Positions 1 through 10,904 of a stretch of DNA of 64,000 nt are shown here, piece by piece. Origin of the DNA: Primulina eburnea (lineage: Eukaryota > Streptophyta > Magnoliopsida > Lamiales > Gesneriaceae); assembly GCF_022965805.1 (NCBI RefSeq), contig NC_133103.1, positions 34,009,281-34,073,280 on the forward strand, in the 5' to 3' direction. Position numbers and translations under genes: made by a program. The first letter of the stretch is position 1; every line of letters starts with the position of its first letter. The notes under the pieces were generated by a model, which saw only the letters and a program-made list of their open reading frames with translations, was not told the DNA's origin and did not search any database.

Positions 1-291
1 CTTTCGGCAGCCCGTCCATTTTCCAAAATTCTGAGACCGCGGGTGCGGTCCTTGCATGACCGCGGGTGCGGTCTCACCACCGTGGGTGCGGTCTTGTTAG
101 CACCGCGGGTGCGGTCTTGCTTCGCACAAATTCACCAACTTTCTGTCACATACACCGCGGGTGCGGTAGTCTTAACACCGCATGTGCAGTGTGGCTTCGG
201 CCCTGCTTGTTGACATACTCATTTTTATGACATGCATTCCTCTCTTCAAATCTAACATCAATGACAGCTAATAATTCTCGAGCCTTACAAC
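1..291. other. Unassigned LTR-like fragment with palindrome array
   Basis: No credible coding sequence was found here. Six copies of an ACCGCGGGTGCGGT-like motif occupy 36-190, followed by AT-richer sequence. The motif orientation matches the minus-strand LTRs at 16264-16491 and 49451-49660, and is opposite to the array in the plus-strand LTR at 3610-3764. This stretch may therefore be a U3 fragment of another element joined to the gypsy pol remnant that becomes readable near 292. Disrupted protease sequence may lie between 240 and 291. The left boundary is outside the window. Confidence 0.45.
36..190 (+). repeat. ACCGCGGGTGCGGT palindrome array (6 copies)
   Basis: Copies start near 36, 59, 79, 102, 154 and 177; the last is degenerate. 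Each is a 14-bp interrupted palindrome, with ACCGC and GCGGT arms around GGGT. Spacing is irregular (20-52 bp), so this is a motif cluster and not a strict tandem repeat. Equivalent clusters lie in LTR promoter regions elsewhere in the window. Confidence 0.85.
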
Positions 292-3200
292 CGAGCTACA
301 GTTGATTGTTTCCACAAGATAGTTCGATTCAGACCTGAGTTGGCTGAGGAGTAGGAATTTTATGGTGAAGGTTCTCGTGCCAGAATTCCTTTGATATCTG
401 CAATGAATATGACTCGATTATTGCAGAAGGGAGCGGAGGGATTCCTGGTATATTCAGTTGAATTACTGAAAATGAGCCCATCATTGGCGGACTTGCCAGT
501 GGTGTGTGAGTTTGCTGATGTCTTTCCAGATGAGATTCCTGGATTGCCTCCGATTCGAGAGATAGACTTCAGCATTGAGTTAATGCCAGGAACAGTTCCG
601 ATTTCGAGAGCTCCATACAGGATGGCACCGATCGAATTGAAAGAACTGAAAGAACAGTTGGAGGATTTACTGGCCAAGGGATATATCAGACCGAGTGTAT
701 CTCCTTGGGGTGCTCCAGTACTGTTAGTGAGAAAGAAAGACGGGTCGATGAGACTTTGTATCGACTACCGGCAATTGAACAAGGCAACGGTAAAGAATAA
801 ATATCCATTGCCTCGTATCGATGATTTATTTGATCAATTGCAAGGTTCATATGTATATTCCAAGATCGATCTGAGATCTGGATACCATCAATTGAGAGTC
901 AGAGACTCTGATATCTCAAAGACAGCATTCAGAACCAGGTATGGACACTATGAGTTTATTGTCATGTCTTTTGGTTTGACGAATGCACCGGCGGTATTTA
1001 TGGGATTGATGAACCGTGTTTTCCAGAAATATTTGGATGATTTTGTTATCATATTCATTGATGATATATTGATTTATTCAAAGAATATGATTGAGCATGC
1101 TAATCATCTGAGGACTGTGTTGAGAATTTTGAGGACGGAGAAACTGTATGCTAAGTTGTCGAAATGCAAGTTTTGGTTGAAACAGGTGGTGTTTTTGGGT
1201 CATATTATATCCGGAGATGGTATATCAGTTGATCCTATTAAGGTTGAGGCAGTGATTTCTTGGCCTAGACCTACATCTGTGCCAGAAATTCGCAGTTTTA
1301 TGGGTTTGGCGGGATATTATCGTCGATTTATTCAAGATTTCTCGAGTATTGCCAAGCCAATCACTCAGCTGACTCAGAAAAATGCTCCCTTTGTGTGGTC
1401 AGAAGACTGTGAGTCTAGTTTTCTGGAATTAAAGAAGGGATTGACCAGTGCTCCGGTGTTGACGATTCCATCAGGTACTGGTGACTTTGTTGTTTATTGT
1501 GATGCATCTCACCAAGGATTGGGTTATGTTTTAATGCAGCGGGGGCATGTGATTGCTTATGCCTCGAGACAGCTAAAACCCCATGAAACTCGTTATCCAA
1601 TTCATGATCTTGAAATGGCAGCCATAGTCTTTGCATTGAAGATATGGCGACATTACCTCTACGGTGAGAAATTTGAGATATATTCTGATCACAAGAGTTT
1701 GAAATATCTGTTTTCGCAATCAGAGCTGAATATGAGACAGCGGAGATGGCTGGATTTGCTGAAAGACTTTGATTGTGAAATCAAGTACTATCCAGGGAAA
1801 TCCAACGCAGCAGCAGATCCGCTGAGTCGAAAGGTATGTGCACTATCCTTATCGACGATAGGTGTTTCGAATTTGATAGAAGACTGCTGTTTGTCTGGAT
1901 TAGCTTTTCAAACAGATCATCAGCCTCTGAGATTATGTGCAGTTTGAGCTGAACCAGAGCTGCTTTTGAAAATTAAAACAGCTCAGAAAGTTGATCAGAA
2001 TGTACAGAATTCGATTGCGATGGTCAGAACTGGACATCAATCGGAATATCAGGTTCGTGACAATGTCTTGTATGTGAATAATCGTATTGTTGTGCCGAAT
2101 GTTTCAGATATGAGACAGCGAATACTGTCAGAAGCGCACAACAGTCGTTTTAGCATTCATCCTGGTGGCAGGAAAATGTATAATGATTTAAAGACACAGT
2201 ATTGGTGGAAACAGATGAAATCTGATGTGACTGAATTTGTTTCCAAGTGTCTGAATTGCCAACAGGTGAAAGCTGAGAGGAAGAAACCAGGAGGATTGTT
2301 ACAGAGTTTGTCCATTCCTGAATGGAAATGGGATCATATTTCCATGGATTTTGTGACGCAGTTACCGAGATCCTCCAGAGGTTGTGATGCGATTTGGGTC
2401 GTGATTGATCGATTGACCAAATCTGCATGTTTTATTCCATACAAAATGACCTACCGATATGATCAGATGGCAAATAGCTATGTCCGGGAAGTGGTGAGAC
2501 TGCACGGAGTGCCGAAGTCGATTGTTTCAGATCGTGATCCTCGATTCACTTCGCACTTCTGGCAGAGTTTACAGCAGACTCTAGGTACGAAGTTACATCT
2601 GAGTACCGCATATCATGCACAGACCGATGGACAGTCAGAGCGGACTATCCAGACACTGGAGGATATGCTGAGATCCGTAGTGCTCGATTTTAGCACTAGC
2701 TGGCAAGATGCATTGCCACTGTGTGAGTTTTCGTACAACAATAGCTATCAGACGAGTATTGAGATGGCACCATTTGAAGCGTTGTACGGAAAGAAATGCA
2801 GATCTCCTCTTTATTGGGATGATATCTCTGAAGTTCCTGAGACTGGACCGGATATGATCAGAGATATGATAGAGAAAGTAAAGTTGATCCAAAAGAAAAT
2901 GAAGGCAACTCAAGACCGACAAGCCAAATATGCCAACCTCAGACGACGACCGTTGGTATTTGAGGCTGGAGACCGAGTATTCCTGAAGATTTCACCTTTC
3001 AGAGGAGTTGTCAGATTTGGCAAGAAAGGGAAATTGTCTCCAAGATATGTTGGTCCATATGAGATTCTCGAAAAGGTAGGAGATCGTGCCTATCGACTGG
3101 CATTACCGCCTTCATTGTCTGGGATACATGACGTCTTTCATGTATCTATGATGCGGAAATATCTCCCTGATGATTCTCACGTGATTCAGCCAGACGAGAC

Positions 3201-3384
3201 TGAGCTGGATGAGACATTGAGTTATGTCGAGAAACCGATCAGGATTATTGATCGTAAAAAAAAACAGCTCAGAACAAAGACGATTCCTCTTGTGAAAGTT
3301 CAATGGACTCGTCATGGCATTGAAGAAGCCACTTGGGAGACGGAATCAGATATGAGACAGGAATTCCCAGCATTGTTCCACTGA
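292..3384 (+). pseudogene. Ty3/gypsy chromovirus pol (RT-RNase H-integrase-chromodomain), two nonsense codons
   Basis: This is the polyprotein of an LTR retrotransposon that makes and integrates cDNA. One frame runs from about 292 to 3384. It is broken by TAG at 352-354 (where related elements have Trp) and TGA at 1945-1947. Counting from the ATG at 391, RT shows the IDYRQLN motif near residue 125 and the catalytic FIDD at 222-225. RNase H acidic residues are D371, E408 and D433. Counting from 1966, integrase has a zinc finger (H58, H65, C95, C98) and the triad D128, D189, E225, with exact X60 and X35 spacings. The C-terminus (about 405-472) looks like a chromodomain, which places it among chromoviruses, probably Tekay/Del-like. 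Gag and most of protease are missing or disrupted. It is followed by a purine tract and LTR, so it is the 3' half of one element. Not functional as read. Confidence 0.93.
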
Positions 3385-3441
3385 TGTAAAGTTCTATTAC
3401 ATTTCTGTATATACTCCTTACTGATATGATAGATTGCCTGT

Positions 3442-3479
3442 GATTTCGAGGACGAAATCGTATCTTAGGGGGGGAGGAA
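3442..3479 (+). promoter_or_regulatory. Polypurine tract with upstream 7-bp inverted repeat
   Basis: The purine run at 3467-3479 directly precedes the LTR start and would prime plus-strand cDNA synthesis. Just upstream, GATTTCGAGGACGAAATC (3442-3459) is a perfect 7-bp inverted repeat around AGGA. The same 18 bp occurs at 9513-9530 in reverse, and a variant at 16710-16727. Confidence 0.85.
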
Positions 3480-3609
3480 TGTAATGCCCGGAAATTTAAT
3501 CCCAGTAATCTGTAATTATTGATTTATAATTGATAGGATTACAAAAGGATTAATCGGGACATTGAGAAAAAAATTAGAAATGAAATGGTGAAGGTGAGGC
3601 CGAGGGGAC

Positions 3610-3764
3610 ACCGCACCCGCGGCCTGGGAAGCACCGCACCCGTGGTTGTGCTTCGGGAAATATTGTGCATCGAGACCGTAGGGTGACCGCACCCGCAGTG
3701 CTTACGAGACCGCAACCGCGGTGCAAGACCGCACCCGCGGTGCAGCAACGACCGCACCCGCGGT
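3610..3764 (+). repeat. ACCGCACCCGCGGT palindrome cluster in U3
   Basis: About six copies lie near 3610, 3633, 3686, 3709, 3728 and 3751. Each is the reverse complement of ACCGCGGGTGCGGT. The cluster ends about 50 bp upstream of a TATA-like box, placing it in the promoter part of the LTR. Confidence 0.85.
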
Positions 3765-3811
3765 GCTGCGTGTTGCGCGGAAATTGTGCCACTTCGCCTT
3801 ATGCATGAACG

Positions 3812-3820
3812 GATATATAT
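3812..3820 (+). promoter_or_regulatory. Putative TATA box of the gypsy LTR
   Basis: GATATATAT lies just 3' of the palindrome cluster and is the best core-promoter candidate in the LTR. The start site is inferred, not seen. Confidence 0.5.
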
Positions 3821-4669
3821 TGCAGCATGCAAGTCGGTTTTCAGAAGGTAAAAATCGAGAAAGGGTCGAGGGAGATTTGTGAAAAATCCTTACGCCTTTA
3901 TCTTTCAATCCGTCCGTCCGAATTTGAATCCGACTTCGGTATCGAGTTCCTAGCGACATAGGCTACAACTGGACGTAAGTTTTACTACGTTTTGACATGT
4001 TTTAGAATTATGATATTGTCAGAACTGAATGGAACTCATATATGTTGTTCTTGACATATGAGACATTATAGAATCGAAGTCAGACTAAGAAACGGACTAA
4101 TTATGGAATTGTTATGAATTTTTAGGGTATATTGATTTATACCAGACAGATCTGAAATGTAATTGGATTACAGATGGTATCAGATATGGGTTATGGATTG
4201 TAACTATTATCTGTTGAATCGGTATTGACGGGGATATTGAAATTGTACCGTTATACCGTTGATTTGAATTAAATCCAGACTCATCAGATTGTTATTGAGT
4301 TGAACGGTATATTGACATGAGATTATTGATATTGTCATTGCCAGACAGGCTGTGAGTTCAGGACATCGACTGAGCCAGAAACCGACGAAAGAAAGGTATA
4401 AGTCAATGTGGTATTGGGAGATGGACTTGAGTCGGTTTGGACTTGGGTTTCCCTAAATCACATACTTTACTTTATTGCATTGATATTTGCATTGAATTGA
4501 TGATATACTTGTCCTCTTGATTTTAGATGACAGGTAGTAGACGATTTATCTTGTGACAGAAGTGCCGGATAGTGGTGGTATCGCCACGGCACATTGCACG
4601 ATGTCTCAAGATAGGTTATTAAAGATAGAACTACAGTCCATGACGGATAGGTCAGGTCACCGGATGTTT

Positions 4670-4806
4670 GGTTATATCGAGTAATAGGAAATGGGAATTC
4701 GTCTATTACGGAATTCAATATAGGAATACCAGGATATTGGTTATATCGAGTAATAGGAATACGGTTCCTTCTATTACGGAATTGGATATAGGAATACCAC
4801 ATCTGG
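4670..4806 (+). repeat. 69-bp tandem duplication within LTR
   Basis: Two diverged copies start at 4670 and 4739, each beginning GGTTATATCGAGTAATAGGAA and containing a shared CTATTACGGAATT core. No coding potential. Confidence 0.85.
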
Positions 4807-4994
4807 AAACCGGGATCCCTAGACTAGGATTGAGTCTAGTCTGAATTATAGAATTATGTCGACAGATTGATATTGATTATGTTTCAGATTTTGATACATA
4901 TATCTGTTACCTGATTACATGCTTTATATTGTTTTATATGATTGCATGTTTTATTGATTTATACTGGGATTATATTCTCACCGGGATTATCCGG

Positions 4995-5028
4995 CTGTTG
5001 TCTTGTCTGTATGTGTACATGACAACAG
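4995..5028 (+). other. Conserved LTR stem-loop (CTGTTGTC / GACAACAG)
   Basis: A perfect 8-bp inverted repeat (4995-5002 and 5021-5028) with an 18-nt loop. It recurs at 62375-62409 in the related solo LTR with a slightly different loop, which suggests conserved RNA or DNA structure near the 3' part of the LTR. Confidence 0.6.
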
Positions 5029-5311
5029 GTGGGACAGGATCAGGGTCCAGGAGATGAGGAGAGATCGTGATTAGAGTGGAGGCTCCGGACATGGATTAGA
5101 GATAGGGTTGAACACTTGACATTAGTTGTTAAACCTTAGTTTATTTTGAATGCAGGCAGTACAGGACTTGTATTGTATTTTATACTGATATGTATATGAG
5201 TTTGATGTCACTACGTTCCGCATTTTAAAAAAAAAAAATATAGACCCTGTTTTAATTGATTAATTAGTCCCAATTATGATTAAGAACTTGATCAGTGTCC
5301 GGACCCCCACA

Positions 5312-7994
5312 CCCCTTCTTATTCCTCGGCAACCCCAAAATAAAGTCCATCGAAATGTCAATCCAAGTTCTTTTTAAGAATAGCACGCAAAAGTGTTCCC
5401 AAAGTTCTATTGAAAACTTCAGTTTGTCCATCCGTTTGAGGATGACAAGTAGTAGAAAACAACAATTTTGTGCCAAGTTTAGCCCATAAAGTCTTCCAAA
5501 AGTAACTCAAGAATTTAACATCGTGACCAGAAACAATAGTCCTAGGCATTCCATGCAACCTAGCGACTTCTCTAAAGAACAAATCCGCAATGTTTGAAGT
5601 TTCATCGGTTTTATGACAAGCTATAAAATGTGCCATCTTAGAGAATCTTTCCACAACAACAAAAATAGTATCCCTCCTCTTCTTAGTCCTAGGCAACCCC
5701 AAAATAAAGTTCATAGAAATGTCAATCCAAGTTCTTTTTAAGAATATCACGCAAAAGTGTTCCCAAAGTTCTATTGACAACTTCAGTTTGTCCATCCGTT
5801 TGAGGATGAAAAGTAGTAGAAAACAACAATTTTGTGCCAAGTTTAGCCCATAAAGTCTTCGAAAAGTAACTCAAGAATTTAACATCGCGACCAGAAACAA
5901 TAGTCCTAGGCATGCCATGCAACCTAACGACTTCTCTAAAGAACAAATCCGCAATGTTTGAAGCATCATCGGTTTTATGACAAGCTATAAAATGTGCCAT
6001 CTTAGAGAATCTATCCACAAAAACAAAAATAGAATCACTCCCCTTCTTATTCCTCGGCAACCCCAAAATAAAGTCCATCGAAATGTCAATCCAAGTTCTT
6101 TTTAAGAATAGCACGCAAAAGTGTTCCCAAAGTTCTATTGAAAACTTCAGTTTGTCCATCCGTTTGAGGATGACAAGTAGTAGAAAACAACAATTTTGTG
6201 CCAAGTTTAGCCCATAAAGTATTCCAAAAGTAACTCAAGAATTTAACATCGCGATTTGAAACAATAATCCTAGGCATTCCATGCAACCTAGCGACTTCTC
6301 TAAAGAACAAATCCGCCATGTTTGAAGCATCATCGGTTTTATGACAAGCTATAAAATGTGCCATCTTAGAGAATCTATCCACAACAACAAAAATAGAATC
6401 CCTCCCCTTCTTAGTCCTAGACAACCTCAAAATAAAGTCCATAGAAATGTCAATCCATGTTCTTTTTAAGAATAGCACGCAAAAGTGTTCCCAAAGTTCT
6501 ATTGACAACTTCAGTTTGTCCATCCGTTTGAGGATGACAAGTAGTAGAAAACAACAATTTTGTGCCAAGTTTAGCCCATAAATTATTCCAAAATTAACTC
6601 AAAAATTTAACATCGCGACCAGAAACAATAGTCCTAGGCATGCCATGCTACCTAACGACTTCTCTAAAGAAAAAATCCGCAATTTTTGAAGCATCATCGA
6701 TTTTATGACAAGCTATAAAATGTGCCATCTTTGAGAATCTATCCACAACAACAAAAATAGAATCCATCCCCTTCTTAGTACTAGGCAACCCCAAAATAAA
6801 GTCCATAGAAATGTCAATCCAAGTTTTTTTAAGAATAGCATGCAAAAGTGTTCCCAAAGTTCAATTGACAACTTCAGTTTGTCGATCCGTTTGAGGATGA
6901 CAAGTAGTAGAAAACAACAATTTTGTGCCAAGTTTAGCCCATAAAGTATTCCAAAAGTAACTCAAGAATTTAACATCGCGACCAGAAACAATAGTCCTAG
7001 CCATTCCATGCAACCTAGAGACTTCTCTAAAGAACAAATCCGCCATGTTTGAAGCATCATCGGTTTTATGACAAGATATAAAATGTGCCATCTTAGAGAA
7101 TCTATCCACAACAACAAAAATAGAATCCCTCCCCTTCTTAGTCCTAGGAAACCCCAAAATAAAGTCCATAGAAATGTCAATCCAAGTTTTTTTTAAGAAT
7201 AGCACGCAAAAGTGTTCCCAAAGTTCTATTGACAACTTCAGTTTGTCCATCCGTTTGAGGATGACAAGTAGTAGAAAACAACAATTTTGTGCCAAGTTTA
7301 GCCCATAAAGTCTTCGAAAAGTAACTCAAGAATTTAACATCGCGACCAGAAACAATAGTCCTAGGCATGCCATGCAACCTAACGACTTCTCTAAAGAACA
7401 AATCCGCAATGTTTGAAGCATCATCGGTTTTATGACAAGCTATAAAATGTGCCATCTTAGGGAATCTATCCACAAAAACAAAAACAGAATCACTCCCCTT
7501 CTTATTCCTCGGCAACCCCAAAATAAAGTCCATCGAAATGTCAATCCAAGTTCTTTTTAAGAATAGCACGCAAAAGTGTTCCCAAAGTTCTATTGAAAAC
7601 TTCAGTTTGTCCATCCGTTTGAGGATGACAAGTAGTTGAAAACAACAATTTTGTGCCAAGTTTAGCCCATAAAGTCTTCCAAAAGTAACTCAAGAATTTA
7701 ACATCGTGACCAGAAACAATAGTCCTAGGCATTCCATGCGACCTAGCGACTTCTCTAAAGAACAAATCCGCAATGTTTGAAGCTTCATCGGTTTTATGAC
7801 AAGCTATAAAATGTGCCATCTTAGAGAATATTTCCACAACAACAAAAATAGTATCCCTCCTCTTCTTAGTCCTAGGCAACCCCAAAATAAAGTCCATAGA
7901 AATGTCAATCCAAGTTCTTTTTAAGAATATCACGCAAAAGTGTTCCCAAAGTTCTATTGACAACTTCAGTTTGTCCATCCGTTTGAGGATGACA
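5312..7994 (-). repeat. Integrase-derived 364-bp satellite, block 1 (minus)
   Basis: About 7.4 tandem units of a Ty3/gypsy integrase-core fragment read on the minus strand. Units show [43 protein letters not shown] and [16 protein letters not shown]. Variants include [12 protein letters not shown] units near 5650 and 7860, about 2183 bp (six units) apart, and [13 protein letters not shown] units near 6040 and 7490. At 6253 the catalytic-site codon encodes Asn where other units have Gly. The block continues after the element at 7995-12402. Confidence 0.96.
7990..7994. other. Target site duplication TGACA (left copy)
   Basis: TGACA at 7990-7994 is repeated at 12403-12407. Removing the element and one copy restores continuous satellite sequence, so 7995-12402 is a real insertion. 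Confidence 0.93.
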
Positions 7995-9110
7995 TGTAGT
8001 GACCCGTTCCAGAATCACCTACTAGTCAAGAACTAAGCATGCAATTAACCTAATTAACAATAATCAGAGATAACAGCGGAAAAGTCAACAACAAAACCGA
8101 TTATACAACCCAATCGAAGTCTAGAATAACTCAAAATAAAAATACCCAATACAACCATATCGAATCAAAACAATACCGATAAACTAAACCAACCAGCTAC
8201 TCAACGTCCTCCTCCTGCTCCTCCTGAGCTGTCCAACCTGAGGCCTGCCCCGTGGGAATGGGGTGTCCAAGAATAAACAAAACCGAGGACGTGAGCGATA
8301 AGAACGCCCAGTACAAAAGTATGAGTATACAGACCTATATGAAATGCACATGCTATGATCATGATACCGGGGTAGTCAAGAAACAGGAGTCACAAAAGGA
8401 TCTCAACAATGCTCAGTCTAGAGGCGCCAAGTGGATAGTGCCGCGCGGTACACCTCTGGGTCACTGCATCCACTACAAGACAGACGTGGACCTAAAATGT
8501 CCCGGACCACCGAAGCCCTCCCGACCCGTCGGCCACTGTGTACTCTCGGTGTCCATGCGTCCACAAGACAGGGCTGAGCGGCCCCAAGATATAGCTTATC
8601 TCGAAAGAGATACAGCTCAACAGTAAAGGCTATCTCAAAGGAGGTACGGCTCAACATGAAATGCAACGTGCAGTAATAAACGTGACATAATAGCATGCAT
8701 CATATGACATATATCAATGCACCACATAATCATGCAACACATATAAGAATGTATACTCAACCAGGATATCTCGGATAGTACTTTCGTACCTCTATCACAG
8801 CAATCCTAATTCACTGGAACAACCAGACAACAGGTCTAATCCAAGCCTATTCATCAAGTGAAAACCATCACTAAACTTATCTACCAGACTTAACTAGATA
8901 ATCCTGAGATAAATACTGATAAAATTCCAAACCTTCGTCCGTCGCTAGCCCGCTGATGCCGCTAGCTCCCAACTAGAGCACAGCTCTGCTACAAGACCAG
9001 CAGCTCCCCGCTAGTGCCCAAATCTCGGAACAAGACTAGAACCTGTCAGAAACGACTGAAATGCTATGGAATTCTCTGAATTGGCGAGTCAAAATGAGGA
9101 AATCCGACCA

Positions 9111-9120
9111 CTATTTATAG
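9111..9120 (-). promoter_or_regulatory. TATA box CTATAAATAG in LTR copy 1
   Basis: The minus strand reads CTATAAATAG, a good plant TATA box, immediately downstream (in element sense) of the palindrome array at 9126-9410. An identical copy lies near 12019-12028. Confidence 0.7.
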
Positions 9121-9125
9121 GCCAT

Positions 9126-9410
9126 GTTCGGATCCTCCGAACACTACTTCGGAACGTCCGAACGCTACGTGTCCATTGGCTCTTGACAGCTCATGATCGG
9201 ATCCTCCGATCATACACTTCGGACCGTCCGAACATGCACGTGTCCAGCTGCTCTTGACACCTCATGATCGGATCCACCGAACCTACACTTCGGAACGTCC
9301 GAACTCCCACGTGTCGATCAACTCTTGACACCTAATGGTCGGATCCACCGAACCCACTTCGGACCTTACGAACTCTTCGGTGCTTCCGAACCATCTTCGG
9401 TCCGTCCGAT
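9126..9410 (-). repeat. TTCGGA-N3-TCCGAA palindrome array in U3
   Basis: About ten 15-17-bp palindromes, such as TTCGGAACGTCCGAA and GATCGGATCCTCCGATC, alternate with diverged spacers carrying TCTTGACA. G-box cores CACGTG sit at 9237-9242 and 9308-9313. The cluster abuts the TATA box and probably forms the upstream promoter. The same array is at about 12035-12320 in the other full LTR. Confidence 0.85.
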
Positions 9411-9494
9411 CATGACTCGGTCAAAATTACACATTAAACCTTCTTAATCACCATTAATCCGTTAATTACCCAATTTGGAATTCGGGCTACTACA

Positions 9495-9530
9495 TTCTCC
9501 CCCCCTTAAAAAGATTTCGTCCTCGAAATC
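9495..9530 (-). promoter_or_regulatory. Polypurine tract and inverted repeat (minus)
   Basis: On the minus strand a G-rich purine run touches the LTR. GATTTCGAGGACGAAATC lies at 9513-9530, identical to 3442-3459. This assigns the element to Ty3/gypsy despite the missing pol. Confidence 0.85.
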
Positions 9531-9841
9531 AAGGCAAGAGAATGAACAAAACGAAAATAACAACATCATTACCCTCCAAATCTAAGGGACAACCCATCAC
9601 TAGACGCTTGGCTAAAACCGAATGACCCATCGGAGTAGAAACGGAAAGAATGACATCTAGAGAAACATGCGGTAACTTATGACGCTTAACAAATCGTCCT
9701 GGTCACCCCAACGACCTACACTTCCCTGACTACTCTCATCACCAAAGTGGTCAGCCATTGCTACAACATAGAATGGGGAAACTAGTAAATTGGTCAACGG
9801 AAATCCCAAAACAGAAATCTATATCCCAAAATCGCATGCAT

Positions 9842-9853
9842 GCTCTGATACCA
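9842..9853 (-). promoter_or_regulatory. tRNA-iMet primer binding site
   Basis: The minus strand reads TGGTATCAGAGC, complementary to the 3' end of plant initiator-Met tRNA. It sits four bases inside the LTR beginning at 9858. A second copy is at 10889-10900. Confidence 0.9.
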
Positions 9854-9857
9854 TAAA

Positions 9858-10618
9858 TGTAGTGACCCGTTCCAGAATCACCTACTAGTCAAGAACTAAG
9901 CATGCAATTAACCTAATTAACAATAATCAGAGATAACAGCGGAAAAGTCAACAACAAAACCGATTATACAACCCAATCGAAGTCTAGAATAACTCAAAAT
10001 AAAAATACCCAATACAACCATATCGAATCAAAACAATACCGATAAACTAAACCAACCAGCTACTCAACGTCCTCCTCCTGCTCCTCCTGAGCTGTCCAAC
10101 CTGAGGCCTGCCCCGTGGGAATGGGGTGTCCAAGAATAAACAAAACCGAGGACGTGAGCGATAAGAACGCCCAGTACAAAAGTATGAGTATACAGACCTA
10201 TATGAAATGCACATGCTATGATCATGATACCGGGGTAGTCAAGAAACAGGAGTCACAAAAGGATCTCAACAATGCTCAGTCTAGAGGCGCCAAGTGGATA
10301 GTGCCGCGCGGTACACCTCTGGGTCACTGCATCCACTACAAGACAGACGTGGACCTAAAATGTCCCGGACCACCGAAGCCCTCCCGACCCGTCGGCCACT
10401 GTGTACTCTCGGTGTCCATGCGTCCACAAGACAGGGCTGAGCGGCCCCAAGATATAGCTTATCTCGAAAGAGATACAGCTCAACAGTAAAGGCTATCTCA
10501 AAGGAGGTACGGCTCAACATGAAATGCAACGTGCAGTAATAAACGTGACATAATAGCATGCATCATATGACATATATCAATGCACCACATAATCATGCAA
10601 CACATATAAGAATGTATA
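9858..10618 (-). repeat. LTR copy 2, truncated
   Basis: It matches the first ~760 bp of LTR copy 1 (plus-strand order), then switches at about 10616-10620 directly into internal sequence equivalent to position 9571. The joint has TAC microhomology. The U3 palindrome array and TATA box are missing from this copy. Confidence 0.92.
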
Positions 10619-10904
10619 CCCTCCAAATCTAAGGGACAACCCATCACTAGACGCTTGGCTAAAACCGAATGACCCATCGGAGTAGAAACGGAAAGAATGA
10701 CATCTAGAGAAACATGCGGTAACTTATGACGCTTAACAAATCGTCCTGGTCACCCCAACGACCTACACTTCCCTGACTACTCTCATCACCAAAGTGGTCA
10801 GCCATTGCTACAACATAGAATGGGGAAACTAGTAAATTGGTCAACGGAAATCCCAAAACAGAAATCTATATCCCAAAATCGCATGCATGCTCTGATACCA
10901 TAAA
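10619..10904 (-). repeat. Second, shortened internal region with primer site
   Basis: It duplicates 9571-9857, including the gag-like start and the primer site at 10889-10900. It lacks the purine tract end. Confidence 0.9.

Larger units (their letters stand above)
3480..5311 (+). mobile_element. Ty3/gypsy 3' LTR (1832 bp), satellite-flanked
   Basis: It begins TGTAATGCCCGG immediately after the purine tract and ends CCCCCACA, where integrase-derived satellite starts. It holds a palindrome cluster (3610-3764), a TATA-like box (about 3812), a 69-bp duplication (4670-4806) and a stem-loop (4995-5028). Its start and its last 350 bp or so resemble the solo LTR at 60527-62691, so the two are related families. 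The first satellite bases are CCCCT; the matching 5-bp duplication would lie left of the window. Confidence 0.9.
7995..9494 (-). repeat. LTR copy 1 (3' LTR), 1500 bp
   Basis: Plus-strand ends are TGTAGTGACCCG and GGGCTACTACA. It is followed by a purine tract in reverse, so it is the 3' LTR of the minus-strand element. It contains the TTCGGA/TCCGAA palindrome array and a TATA box. A 124-codon frame at 8252-8626 is copied with the LTR and has no recognisable domain; it is not called a gene. Confidence 0.93.
9495..9857 (-). pseudogene. Residual internal region: gag-like start fused to protease scrap
   Basis: Read on the minus strand from the primer site, the region holds a 33-codon frame (9758-9657). 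It starts MADHFGDESSQGSVG, plausible as a Gag N-terminus. It is fused out of frame to a remnant that includes DVILSVSTPMGHS and KRLVMGCPLDLEG, resembling the end of a Ty3/gypsy aspartic protease. The inverted repeat and purine tract follow. Gag body, RT, RNase H and integrase are absent. The simplest reading is two internal deletions in an autonomous parent. The protease identity rests on short motifs and is moderate. Confidence 0.6.

Noticed and set aside
36..190. Short repeated motifs resembling a CRISPR array
   Set aside because: Irregular spacing, interrupted palindromes in LTR promoters, and a plant nuclear context.
8252..8626. 124-codon frame found three times (8252, 10115, 11160)
   Set aside because: It lies wholly within LTR copies and is conserved only because the LTRs are duplicates; no domain or coding signature is seen and the LTR is on the other strand.
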